Part shown: in pieces, positions 28,447-40,593 of the stretch | Position numbering within the stretch: the first letter of the stretch is position 1 | Layout: each line of letters starts with the position of its first letter | Source of the DNA: Varroa destructor | Taxonomy: Eukaryota > Arthropoda > Arachnida > Mesostigmata > Varroidae | NCBI RefSeq assembly: GCF_002443255.2 | Contig: NW_019211458.1 | Location: forward strand, 32,201,319 to 32,265,318 | Direction: 5' to 3' | DNA: 64,000 nucleotides | Translations under genes and position numbers: made by a program | Notes under the pieces: model-generated | Told to the model about the DNA's origin: nothing | Databases searched by the model: none | What the model saw: only the letters and a program-made list of their open reading frames with translations

Positions 28447-28640
28447 TCAAAAGGAAGAAAGAAAATTACATTTTAACATACTAGCTGCATTTCTTTCTAG
28501 ACGCACATATACACGTAACATACGAGCAATGGACATTAGACGATATTGCATTGAGGCGATGTCAGACAACTGAAAACGGCGGCTGGTTTCTTTCGGCGAG
28601 ACGTTGATGCTATCTACGGGAAAATGCATAATGTACGTTT
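28447..28640 (-). repeat. Possible decayed BEL/Pao-type retrotransposon fragment
   Basis: On the minus strand a frame reads SRRFQLSDIASMQYRLMSIARM. BEL/Pao polyproteins carry, after the reverse transcriptase core, a motif of the form KR..LS.IA..[FY]DPLG...P. LSDIA and later L and A match in register, and several mismatched codons are one base away (CGT for CCT twice, TAT for GAT, ATG for GTG). No long terminal repeats or other domains are seen around it. About 200 bases further along the strand, the ORF at 28242-27985 contains ATVLDPRF, a phrase more typical of hAT transposases, so the assignment is shaky. Confidence 0.22.
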
Positions 28641-29977
28641 TGACTAAAAGGAGTCAACGAGAAGGGAAGCAGAGTGAGAGCTATATAAAAATAAAACGAT
28701 TCATGAATATTTTAATGGTCCGGAGTGGTAAAACGCCACGTATGTTATAGTATGATAGTTCGTGAGAGTTATTAAGGTTAGGCAGAGAGTCGTTAGCATG
28801 TGTGACAACATCCACCTCATAGGCTTCCGCAACGAGTCGTAAGGGCCCTTTTTATAGAGTTTTCTATGGACCTTTACTTAGCTAGCTGAGTGGAACTTTT
28901 TTGAAGACACTGTTATCAACTGTATATAATCCGGTACCATTGTAGGTCACTATTTAAGAAAGGTGAATAAAGTTTTGCGTGAGACTTTTCATGGCTAATT
29001 CTGAGGAGCTCAACCGTTTCGTGACAAGTTCGCAACGGACGTACAGATTCGCGAGGTTAAATTACGTCAACGTTCTTGTATGGATCAAGCCAGAGCCAAG
29101 AGTTCTAGTTTCAGGCGACTCTTACATAAAATGAATAGTAACCAGGTGCATTTAAGGCCTATATAGTAGTCAGCGTATTATTTATCTGTAGCTTTTTGTC
29201 TCGTTTATAATCTCCGTTGGTAGATATCGCAAAATATGTTTCCCTTACCCTTCCAACTATTTTTTTTACATCAACATGTTATATTCTACCCTACAGCTCA
29301 CATGCTTTTCTAAGCATATATATTTACGTTGCGTAAATTAAAGTGAGCTTCATGCTCAACGCGCGTTGGAACTTTCAGCCTTCAGAAAAAAATTCGAGAT
29401 TTTTATTTGCCTTCAACGGAATACGCTTATTTGTTGCCTGTAGTAATCAGGTTGCTGTCATCATTGAATCGCCAAAAAACGTCAGAAGTGCTTAGGGCAA
29501 GAAGCAAAGATCCCGGCGAGGAGACCGAAGAGCGACGCAAACTATAGATCGCGAACCGCTAAAGGCTGTCCGATATGGGACCTCACAACGATACCGGACT
29601 ATACAACTCGTGATTGTGGAAGGAAGAAGGAATGGAACCTACTTGGAAGCAATGTTTCCGCAAAGTCGCTTTCTCGGTGAAACTGACTGCCGTGTTTGTC
29701 TTATCACGTTCTCATAGATCATATTGTTATGGTCGGCTTTATTTGAACTGTTTAAAAGGTTCGAGTCAATCGAATACCAGCACCAGGTTCTATGTGATCG
29801 CAACAAACTGCAGTTTTCGAGTAGAGTATCCAAATTGAGATGAATAGAGCATCAATTATCGCGTTTTCCCTTTGAATGGATCAGTGAGTAACAGCACCTT
29901 GTTAACTTCACTCTCATCGCTAACTACAACTTACCAGTTATTCTTTTTACCACTGCCTTTTTTCTCTGCTTTCATAG
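28641..29977. other. Non-coding, upstream flank of the cuticle pseudogene
   Basis: A first exon of the cuticle gene (ATG plus a few codons and a donor) would be expected here if retained; I could not identify one. Confidence 0.5.
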
Positions 29978-30460
29978 GCCACAATCGTCACTGCCGCTTG
30001 CGTCGATGCCGCTTTGATAAGTTCCAACGTACGCAGCTGCCCCTTCACGCTCGTACATCGCAGGACTTTCCGCTGCGGGCCCATTGCCTGCTCGTTTTGC
30101 GAGACCAGGTTTGCCTGCAGCGCCTGCCTCCGCAACTGTCACATTTGCTGCACCTCGTGTGGCCGCGCCAGTGACAAAAAGTACCACTATCATTGAGCGT
30201 ATCTAGCTACTCCAGTTGTACAAGCTCGACTACGAATCCATTACTGAGTTAGGAGCAAAAGCAGAGCCGCCAAACACGGTTCCCATGGGTTTACTGATGC
30301 TCGCGGAGTGTTTCGTTGCTGATACGGCTGTTTTTCGCGCTCTATGAACCTGGCACTGTCCCTTCAGCGCCGGATGGGGCACTTCATAATAATGCTGTCA
30401 ATACGTAGCCTGCTATAACTGTCGATCCAGCTACTATCATATTTAGGCCTGACTTAAGCT
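29978..30460 (+). pseudogene. Decayed chelicerate-type cuticle protein gene (chitin-binding, Rebers-Riddiford class)
   Basis: Seen: a strong 3' splice site (TTTTTTCTCTGCTTTCATAG) is followed by ATIVTAACVDAALIS, which looks like the end of a signal peptide. After a frame change at about 30021 comes an Ala/Pro/Val stretch ending RVAAPVTKSTTIIERI and a TAG. A second frame then gives ATPVVQAR, an internal TGA and GSHGFTDARGVFR; a third gives ADTAVFRA; a fourth gives EPGTVPSAP and a TAG. Known: cuticle proteins carry a signal peptide, Ala/Pro/Val repeats, then a chitin-binding region with a GSYG-type motif, YVAD, FRA and NEPGT in this order. Two short deletions fall inside that region, before VAD and before EPGT. 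The order is intact while frames and stops are not, so this is a dead copy. The retained acceptor argues for a duplicated gene rather than a retrocopy. No first exon was found. Confidence 0.72.
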
Positions 30461-32276
30461 TTTTTAGTGTGGATTGGGTGCTGTACAATAGTCGCCACCT
30501 CTTGTTGGATGTATGTGCCTACAAGAGCACTTTGGACCTGATGTTCCGGGTTACAATGGTAAACTTCGCTTTCACGGCCTCAATTAATTAACAGTTTTCA
30601 ATTTAGCCTTTTATTTTTGAATCACAGTTTGAAATCTTTCCGGTATTTTCACTCTTTACTTGCTAGGTTAGGGATTAAACGCTTTTTTTCATTTGCAAGT
30701 TTCAACTTGGTTCGTCTTTGAAAATTTTGATCGCAATATTTAGTACAACTGTCTGACCAATTGGGAAGGGCACTAAAACGCATACTACCTGACATAAGCC
30801 AGTTGCATCGGATATATGGGTGTAAGATAAAAATCGAAATGTAGTATAATTACTGCAGAAAAGGAAAATATTTAAGGTCAAAATTGCGTTACTGTTGTTG
30901 TACTTGAGTAATCAACAATAGCAGAACCAATATGAATTCCGTTTTTCGCGGTAGATTTCTATACACACCTAGAACTTTGTTAGTGCCTAAGTAGCTAGCA
31001 AAACGTATGATCTAATGTATTGCCAAACAATCTCGAAAGGTGTCAGCCTATCTGTATTAAAGGAAAGATTTGAATGTAATACGACGGCGACCAAACATTT
31101 CGATTGGCATATCTACTTTCAAGAAACTCCTAGAAGATCGACCAATTAGTTCTGAGACAATTAGAGTTGCTGACCTCTAATTATCTGAACGGATAATTAA
31201 ATACTTGAATGCTATGGGTAGAGTTTGCAATTCCAACTAAAACGTTTTGAACAGGGTTGTGCTGCGGTACCATCTAAACATAAATACGTTTTTACCATCC
31301 TCCGAATCACGAAACAGGATCTGGAAATTAGTCGATGCTAAGCAAAAGCGAATTCGACCTGAGATCTGAAGTTTAGCTTCATTGCATTAAATCGCAGACG
31401 TCTTTACCCACTAAAGTATACGATTTGCCGTTACGAAGCCAAAAAAACTTTCGCTGAATACGAACCCTACATACCGGCCGTCGTTTGTTTGTTCCGAACA
31501 CCTCACCAATATGTCATGATTCCTGCGTAGCAACCTATTATCAATAATCATTCATAAAATTGCTACTTATGAACAAGGGTAAAATTTGATTGTCCACTGA
31601 CGGAGTTTGTATCCAAATATTTAACTTAAAGTCACCATTATTAGCAGGTGGGCAAAGTATTTTAAAATCTGCAGTGTATTTTATTGGCTCATATGTATTA
31701 TTATGCAATTATTGTATAAACTGCATTATTTGCGTTTATAGTTGCTTCAAGGATCGCTTCTCCATAAAGACACATTACATCGTTTTCCAGTTCATGGCAC
31801 TTCCGATTTTTAATGGAAGCAAACATGCCAGCGCAGCTCGCCCGCTCGCTGACGTATGAATAACGCCATTGCTATAGTGTCACATCCGTCGAAAAGAAGG
31901 CTAGTACGATGCGTCGAGGCATGAGAAAGTGGTCAGAGACGACTAGTTCCAAAAGACAACGACATAAGGCTACCAAGTATCAGTGAAAGCTTCGGAATGG
32001 CAGCCAACTTCCCCGACTGATAAAGCCACCACTCGATGCGGCCTGGTCTGGCTTCTGCCGTTGTCCGAAGGTTTCTACATAGACGCGTCCGATACCAGAA
32101 AACAACATGGGCCGTTGTACTATTGTAAATGCACATTTCTCTCCTGTCTGATGGTTCTCCCAACCAGATGCAATAGCAATAGCAGATGCTATTCATGGAT
32201 GGTATCGATGTCAACACTTGGAGATGTTTACATGCTTATAGATATAAACCGGAACAGAAACGAAAGCTCTTTCTAC

Positions 32277-32281
<5 letters not shown>

Positions 32282-32328
<47 letters not shown>
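32282..32328. repeat. (TA)n microsatellite
   Basis: About 23 TA units, the longest intact TA tract here; it gives Tyr/Ile-repeat ORFs on both strands that should be ignored. Confidence 0.97.
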
Positions 32329-32330
<2 letters not shown>

Positions 32331-34326
32331 TAAAAGTCATTTGATAGCTCTTGTATCTGTTAAAGTACTGGAAGAGTAGAATAAGGCATACAATAAGAGC
32401 TCTCTGAAAAGCCGGTAACACGACAAAGAAAAATTACTAATCATAAACTTCCTTAAATTTTCTTTTCTTATTCCCTACCGTGAGTATTTATCTGGGCTCC
32501 TCAACGGTAAACAGGTAACATGACAACCTAGGCTATTTTCCATATCTTGGGGGTGCATGCATTCAAATTATCGTTTCATGTACATGTAGAGTGATAGCCT
32601 CGAATGTTACGTCCTATTTTACATGCACTATGTAGCAATTAGATTTTTTCGGCGTCTAAGCGCAGCGAACTCTCAAAAACACCAGCGTTGCGGGGTGATA
32701 CATCAACAAAGAGCTAGATGATCGTCGAGCAATAAACGCTTTGAAAAAAATACTTCGTCACATCTGCAGGACTTCCACATTTAACTCAAAATGACGCCTT
32801 GTTGCTTTCCGCAGCTCCTTGAACCTGTACCCTCTTGGTAAAACCAGTAACCTTTGTACCGCTTTAAATAAATACAACCTTTAAATAAACTGAACGGTGA
32901 AAAAGGGAGAAAGATGATTCTGAGAAGCGTTCTGCCGCTTCCTATACCCAAATATCTGTTGTTACGTCCATCTGATTACCACCGTTACGGATGATAGGAT
33001 TGAATCCTGTTTGACAGGAAGTACTTGTTGGATACAGGAAGTTGACAGAAAGGACAATAGTAATACTTTTATAATACACGAAAACGCTGCGAAACGTAAA
33101 CATCGAAATACTCACGACCTGTTAAAATATCATACATTTGCCACTTAATACAAAGTCATTTTTGTAGAGATACTTTAGTTTTCCACAGAAGCTAGTCATC
33201 TGGATCTATAACGCGTTCGGCATTTTGAAAAACTAGCTAAACAATTTACGTAAACATATCGTACCGACTACATCGAGATACGGTAGGGATTGTTTCAGTT
33301 ACGTTGCTTTAGCCGTTTGGTCTCCGCCTACTCGACTTAAGCCAGCCTATCCACTGTCAGTATCGGTCATATAATAAAACAACATGTTCATTGAATCATT
33401 TTTCTTGATTTAATAAAATGTTTCAGTCTTCTACAATAAACAAAAGTGGCTGTCTTCGTATGTCAGAATCTGAGCGTGAGACGTCAACAAGGCAAAATCT
33501 GCTGGCTTTCAAGGTTTAAGTAGTGACCTTCTGAATGATGAGTGAACCCACAACTTCCAGGCTGTTTGTACCTTTACCGGTTATCAGGAGTAATAATCAC
33601 GATTGTCCGTTACGGGTGTTTGACGTTCGGGACCTCGAACTGTCGAATTGTTCGTGTGTACCTGCATGATCTGCAAGGACAAGGTAGGTGTTAATTTGAC
33701 ATCAGTACGAACCATTATTTCGTTGTATCGAAGCACTCGAGGCAGGCTTGTGTTTGTATTAATAACGCTTATAGTTATTTTCTATTAATTTACCCTAATG
33801 TGAAATTAAACCTGGAAGGATAAACGGGCGACATGATTTTTACTGACTTGTACGAAGCTACTATTTACGCGGGAACCGCGGCATGAAATAAACAGTTGTC
33901 CTAGTAAAATAACGGCTAAAATTAAACCATTCTAATAATTTTTTCGACGCACAAACCGAACGTAGAACCACCAAACAGTAAAATCCGACGAATCCAAGAT
34001 CCGCCCAGCTCATCAACGTATAATGCAACTGAAGGGTGGCGTGCTTTGGGGGAGCTAATGCGCGTCCTTTTGAATCCGTTCTCATAGTAACCCCAACTAA
34101 CAAGACTATTGTCACGCTGTTCAAGGCTCAATGTTGGAAAAAATAACTACTAGATATGAATAATTTAAACAACAAGGAATTAAGAAAGATACCATGTGTT
34201 GGTGTCGATGTACCATATCGTTTCATTGGTTTATTGGGGAAGCCTCAAATAAGTCCACCGCGAACCTGCTCTGGTTAGACTCCTACATACATAAAAATAG
34301 GTGATTTCAAAGACCTGTGAATATAG

Positions 34327-34361
34327 AATGAATAACTAGTGTGCTATGTATGTTATTCATT
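34327..34361. repeat. 10-bp inverted repeat (hairpin), first of an adjacent pair
   Basis: AATGAATAAC at 34327-34336 pairs with GTTATTCATT at 34352-34361 across a 15-base loop. One base separates it from the larger hairpin that follows. Confidence 0.75.
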
Positions 34362-34362
34362 T

Positions 34363-34413
34363 AATAAAGTTAAGTATAATCATCATTGCATGATGATTAT
34401 ACTTAACTTTATT
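34363..34413. repeat. Perfect 24-bp inverted repeat with a 3-base loop
   Basis: The left arm, 34363-34386, begins AATAAAGTTAAGTATAAT and ends CATCAT. Loop TGC is 34387-34389. The right arm, 34390-34413, is the exact reverse complement. Because both ends read AATAAA outward, each strand carries a poly(A)-like hexamer. Perfect arms suggest recent origin: a small inverted duplication, a foldback element end, or a replication or assembly artefact. The loop is too short for a normal microRNA precursor. Confidence 0.9.
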
Positions 34414-37400
34414 GCGAATGGGTATATCTTGGGGCATGGCAATGCTACCACCCCAAGCAGACTCAATACCATTAGATCCGCTGTTCGATGTCGATCGATT
34501 TAAGAGATCGAAAGGAACACATTCAGACAAATTGTTTAGTACCTAGAGGAGTTGGTTGTATACAGTTCTTACCTATTGTATAATATAGGCATATCCTTAA
34601 TAATACATCACGTGTCTACGTGCTATCTTCATAGATTCATTTTGCATATTACTTGGTTTCTCAACTATACCCATTTGCGATTCATCTGTCATGTTGTTTG
34701 TCGTCTAATGCCTTGTCTTATTTTTTTTCTATTTAAGTTAACTAATATAAGAATACAGTTGCTGTTTGCTTAATCGTTTGCCAAAACGTAGGAAACCATG
34801 CTAGGTGAATGGTGTTCGCGTACGACGTGCGCCTGGATAATGCACCTAGTCTGGTCGCCAACGTTTTGGCAAAGTCCCAGCGATTTGCTTTTGCTTAGAC
34901 ACGTAGAGTTACACACACACCGCACGGACTTTCGACGTCCGTAGAAGGGTTAGAAGACGGAGCTGGCAGCAGGAAATAACGCTGAGGCACCCAAAAGAAA
35001 GAAAGAGCTTCACTGGACAACCAAAGTATTAGTCGTCAGTTAGAAAAAAGCTGAGCACTATTTTGTTTTTCCTCCTCTCACTCGTCCCGTGTCCTCTGTC
35101 TAGTTTCTTCCTCTTTTTGATCTTTTCTCCGTCCGTGTCGTTTACTTATTTTGCCGGCACGGGAACTTCGTACAACCTAGGGAGAGTTGGCTGAACGAAT
35201 GGTTGCTAGACCTTCAGGGTTTAGCAAGATCGACAATATCGCGTCACCCCAAATCACTAGTGGCATCGTTGCTCATTTTGTTTTTGTTTGTGGTCTGCAT
35301 CAGAGATACAGGCAGATACACGGCCAGGGGCTGTAGGCCGTTCCAGGCTCTGAGTACGAACGGAGGGATAAGGATCATGTGCAACGTTGTGGTCGACGAC
35401 CGCTGTGGCAAAAATGCCGAAGGTCTAATCAGAGAAGGCCGAGAGCCGAATCAATCCGTCAGGAGAGCAGCCCGGGCAGAAATATGGGTCTTGGGCTGTT
35501 CTTAGACGAAGCCGGGTAAAGTGGAACAAACAAGGCAAGTTTGTGGACGCGAGTCCGAATTCATTGGTTTGACGCGTCTTCTGCTACATTGATGCTACGA
35601 GATTTTCACCTCCCCCAATTCTTCGCCATGCCACGATCACCAAATTGTCAGCAGAAGGACATTCAAACTATCTGATATGGGGACTTAGACCCGCTTAGAT
35701 GAAGAGTGGCCCTTTACTAGGCTGAAAGTAGCCTAGGAGATCAAGCACTGGCTGTCCAACAAGGACGGCCAGCAGCCAACAGGGGGCGGTAAATAGATGT
35801 AACTAATACATGAAAATAGTCTAGGCGGCGTAATTATACAGACAAATGCGCGCGCCAGAAAAGGCAATGATTGAAGATGACGAAAAACGAGCTAGCAGCT
35901 GCCAAACTACCGGCATCACCAAAGTGAACCGTGGCCTGTCAAATACACTACTTTCATTTGGGCTGATTTTTTGTACTCCTGCTTGAAGTGGTAAACGACA
36001 ACGCAAAAGAAAGCGGACGAACTATTATTACTATTCCAATGAAAATTCGCGATAAATCAGTTGTAATCCTGAAGTAACCTGGCGTATACTCTCAAAGTTC
36101 ACGTGTGGAAATAACTGTACAGGGACAATTATGACAAGTTTTTACTTCCGGCCACGAAATAGACAGAATAAAGAAAATGATCAGTGTGTAACTATGCTTG
36201 ATGGTAGATGTGGTGTCAAGCCATATGTAATTTCTAAGCAGACCGCTGACCCGTTATTTCTTGCCCTTTAACTGGTGGCTGATGGGTTGATTATACGTTT
36301 TAGCATTTAATCTACTGTGAGTCTTTCGTTTCATGATATGTAATATGGAGTCAAGCGAAAAACATTATGAAACAGTCTACAATAACTGCAACATGTTCAA
36401 CGCTTTGGCTCAGCGATCTTATGCGACTTACACTGCTTTCGAAATGATTCATTTCGCTCTTCGAGTTGTCCATCACTTTATTTAATCTGTTTCTTGTCAG
36501 ACGTCAAAGTGTATGAGTTAGCTTACATCTCATCACACTGTTACCAATGCAGATATATGTTTGTCAGCAGAACGCAGGGATTCAATTTTTGCTCAACAAC
36601 CGTATAGGAGATATATTGAAAATGTTCTCACAGCCGTTCTGGTAGGCAGTTTTTCTTGTCTCAATGGATCTTCTCCTCGGTGACCTCTATAATAATGCTG
36701 ATCCCGTAGAGCACACTGTGGTGACGGCAATTCGCTTTTTACGGAAACCTCAATTGACTGTTATATTTTTTCTGGGAACTATCGACACAATCAACACCTT
36801 TGTCCAAGCAACATCCTTCGAAATGGGGCCACATCAACACACGTGTGTGTTCCCCTCGTCATTTCACATATACGGCAGATAGTTCGACTTTACACATCTG
36901 ACTCTACGTCTGCGTGGGCAAAGTAAACTGGGCTAAAACAAATCTAAGAATGCAGGTTAATTCAACAAATTGCATTGAGTATACATTTTGACCCCTCTGT
37001 TGTATACGATCCATTTGTTAAAGCGACCTGGAAATCCGATAAGCAACATTTCTTAAGGATCGCAAACAATAGAAGCTTGGCATCGTCTATAAATTGCTTT
37101 TTTTTTCTTCAGTAGTAAAGAGCAGACGATACCGAGCTAGAAATGATTCAGATTGTAGTCACCAACGTATTACAATACATGCAGCTCGCGTGACAAACTA
37201 GATGAAAAGTTAGCGAGTTAAGGCTCAGGACTGGTTTTTAATAGGCCTTCCATTGACATGACGAACATCTCAAGTATGAATCTCAGTGTACCTTAAACAA
37301 CCTCTACTTATGCCTCTTTGTCACAGGTACTGGGAAGTACTGGCGCCAACTTGATAACTTAATCACATGAACGAAATCTTAGCTAAAATTCTTCTATTGG

Positions 37401-37426
37401 CGATTCGCTATTTTAATAATTTGCTC

Positions 37427-37443
37427 TTTTTTTTTTTTTTTTT
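37427..37443. repeat. Poly(T) tract, 17 bases
   Basis: Uninterrupted T17. No element with a target-site duplication is evident beside it. Confidence 0.95.
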
Positions 37444-37724
37444 AAATATGCGCCGAAGCTACGAAGTTGAGCGTAAGTACGCGCTAATAGCTCTGATTTT
37501 AAGGAATAATATTTATGAGTACTGCTTAGCCGTACGCATATTGGTACTAACCGAAATGTAGGTCATTTCAAGAGCATTCAGGATATTTGTTCTTGTAACT
37601 GCGGTCTGATGAGATTTTTGCTTACATGATACATCAACCAAACCTCATAAAACCTACAATCTATCGAGTTGATATAAAACGAACAACAAATGTAAATCTA
37701 TTACATAATACACATCATCATCCC

Positions 37725-37744
37725 GGGGGGGGGCGGGGGGGGGG
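37725..37744 (+). repeat. G9-C-G10 tract, possible G-quadruplex
   Basis: Nineteen G in twenty bases, preceded by CCC, in AT-rich surroundings. Such a run can fold as a quadruplex in single-stranded DNA or RNA; it is also a common place for sequencing length errors. Confidence 0.9.
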
Positions 37745-40353
37745 TAAACGTCTGTTAGAGAAAGTGTATACATCGTAAGATATTATTTTGTGGCTGGCAT
37801 AATAAACCGTCGCTTTTCTTTCACTTTCATCTTGAATAAATTACAGTATTGCTAAGTATGGAAATTAGCAAGCTATTGATAGCAGGGATTATGAAAACGT
37901 GCAACTCTTTGAAAAAACCAACCACCAGCGGTTACGTTGTTTAGCCGCATTTTCCCTTCATCGTTTATAACGCTGCAAAACGTACGCGGCTTTTGTAGGC
38001 AAAGCTACGACGAACCCCAAAAGTTAAGCGAATCAAGGCAGAACTAGGGCGGGCGAGCAAAACGGCCCTCCTATATGATGAAGAGAAAAGTCTGTATGAA
38101 ATGACGAATTAAAATTCTCTAAGCAGACTTTAAGCTTGAGGGATATTAGCTTTGAAAGAACTCACCCAACCGTCAATAGACGGGACCCCGCTAGCAGCAG
38201 GGTCTTCAAAATGTACTATGACGACAGCACAATTCACGCTGTCACTTCATTCTTCCTGGTGAGAGGAAAACGAACCTTATGACCCAGATGACGCTCCTCA
38301 ATGGCTGAACCCACGGGCCCCTGGAAGATGATAGAGCGGCTTAAAATATGCCAGACACTATCCCACATTTTTGAGACACAATTGATTGTTTACAGCGAAC
38401 TCGATGTATCCAATACAATAGCCTGAATATCTTTGTAAGTGTCCTTCATTATTGTTTCGCACAGCTTTGTACATAGCCTTTTGACCTGATAAAGTTCAAC
38501 AGCGAGTCCAGTGGTCGACGATATAAATGCACGGATGATTTTACGAATATCTAATAAACACAACATTGAATCTAGTCAGAGTCACGATCTGCATTGTATC
38601 AGAACAAGAAAATTTCTATCAGTCTTATTATAGTATAGGGATCACATACCAGCTATAATTTGCATGGGTGTAAGCCATTATTTGTAGATTTTTTCGCCTT
38701 TTACCTTACGATCTAGTACATTGTTACTCATATTAGCTCAGCTTTCACATATGCGTCACAGCACAGGCGATTTTCCCTATCAATTTAAATTGTTATGACG
38801 GCATACTGCTTATATGTAACACAATCTAAAATAGAACCAGCTTCTCCATGTTGCTTATATGTCTCCATATATCTATAAAGTTCAACTACCTAAACACGGG
38901 TCGCTATTTGTATACGTTACTATGCTCAAATCGGTTAAAGCGAGCGTGAATCCGTAGCTACCATGTTTACTTTTTCACTCAGCATTGAATCGTTGCGCAA
39001 TTCCGTGGAGGTTTTCAGAGCGCCGTGCTTGAGGAAAGGCTCTGCTTTAACAAACGTCTTTAGTAAAACGAAATTTAGCCACTAGCGAGAAGAAAAAAGG
39101 AAACCGCAAATAAAGATCCACGAAACGTATATTCGGACGATGATTTTTGATACACCCACATGCGAATAAGCTTTACCTTGTACCCTACCAAAAGCAAACC
39201 TTTCTCTTCGTTGCATGAATCTAATCCATGCACCGGCGTCTGCTCGTTTGCGTGCAAACGTGCACCATCAGAACTTCGCGCATTCGATTAAAATAGAAGA
39301 AGAAAATGCTGTGGACGAGTTATTCAGTTTGTAAAACCTGCCCTACCACACCCCTTTCGCTTTATTTTGTAGTAGAGAAGTATTTTTGTCAAGACCAAAG
39401 AGCTTTTGATCTTCGTTTGGCCACCCACCCTGTGCTTTTCCCTAGTCTCTTCCTGTTAGTCGACACCAGCAATACTCCGTTGGTAAAGCGCCTCCGGATA
39501 CGGAACAGAAGCCACTCCGCTTCTTGAGTAAACAAATGTGTGCGACCAGACGATTTCGCCGAAAAAAGTGTAGCAGGAAGTTCTCAATAGGCAGTGAGAC
39601 CAGCCGAAGCCGCGTGGAAGGCAAAAAAGACACAGCTCCTTCTGAGGTCCGCTGAAGACCAAACGGTTCCAGTCGTTCCTCACCGAGAGTAGCTATGAAC
39701 TACGAACAAGTCGATGTTTTGGTTCGATAGGCCACTTCTGCTAAGGACTGCAGCCGATTACCCGTGTAGGACTATTTGCCACCCGTTCCCTAAAGTCGCT
39801 CGCCTCAAACGCCATAAACTGCTTTGGATTTCTGCTATCTGTGTACTTTGTGCGGTTCAGTCCATGTGTCTATTTGATATCGTTGCGGAAGGTAGTGTCA
39901 CGGAGGAATCACTCTGCTGCGGCTTCTTATAACATGCTTACTATCCCGGATGTTGGCGTTGTTTGGCACATCGAGGCTCGTCCGTACCAACATAACAGTT
40001 GTCATTGTCTGAGCTCCTCGCCTGCGTGCCTTGCATGGCGCTGTATTCGCCGTTATTCCACCTTCAGATTCCCGGTAACCAACACGAACCAATCGCTTTA
40101 TCCTTGCCCTAACTTCGACTTCACACTAGCTTTTCTATATTGGCTTGCTATGGCACCCCCTTACTGCTGTTGCTTCTGTTACGGTAACTCACAGCTATTC
40201 CACGGCTGATTCTCTCCAAATGGAAACATATAACAAGTCATTTAGAGTCTCGTACGTACGACATAGATCGGGGACGCTTGGCTAACAGGAAGGGAATGCG
40301 GCAATGACAAAGGAATGACGGAACAACAACAACAAGGAAAAAGGAGGTCGTCC

Positions 40354-40563
40354 TCATCGCACCGTAGCATCGAAGGGGTAGCAGTGCACAAAGTGGGATC
40401 GAACACTGGGGAGGGGGCTAAGAATCATACCGAACATACATCGTAAAGCGACTAACATAGGCAGCAGAACAACGACGACAACACATAGTCTCGTTCTTGG
40501 GCTCGCTGATGGCGAGTGTCGGCTTGAAGTTAGGTTTCCTGCTTTACTGATGCATTGGCCCAT
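40354..40563 (-). CDS. Possible first coding exon, N-terminus MGQCISK (myristoylation-like)
   Basis: An ATG in good context (GACATGG) opens MGQCISKAGNLTSSRHSPSA on the minus strand in a GC-richer patch. Gly2, Cys4, Ser6 and Lys7 match the pattern of N-myristoylated and palmitoylated proteins. The start also resembles, from memory, the N-terminus of DCN1-like protein 3 (MGQC, V/I, S/T, K). A donor-like site (ATCA/GTAAAG) lies inside the fifth codon, and other GT sites follow, so where the exon ends is unclear; the open frame itself runs 69 codons. I found no cullin-binding domain exon at lower coordinates. The name is a guess and the ORF could be accidental. Confidence 0.27.
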   Translation of the reverse strand: MGQCISKAGNLTSSRHSPSASPRTRLCVVVVVLLPMLVALRCMFGMILSPLPSVRSHFVHCYPFDATVR

Positions 40564-40593
40564 GTCTGAGTCGTTGTAATGTCCGCGCTGGAG

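Larger units (their letters stand above)
30461..40350. other. Non-coding, no supported gene
   Basis: It holds the two adjacent hairpins, the G-run, a T17 run and a TA tract. A pyrimidine-rich band at about 35060-35150 (TTTTTCCTCCTCTCACTCG and similar) precedes a GC-richer patch to 35520 with a 100-codon ORF from TTG that shows no motif. Confidence 0.6.

Noticed and set aside
35203..35505. 100-codon plus-strand ORF in a GC-richer patch
   Set aside because: Starts at TTG, and no motif is visible in any frame.
39841..40209. 122-codon plus-strand ORF
   Set aside because: Starts at GTG, has Cys-rich low-information text and overlaps open frames on the other strand.
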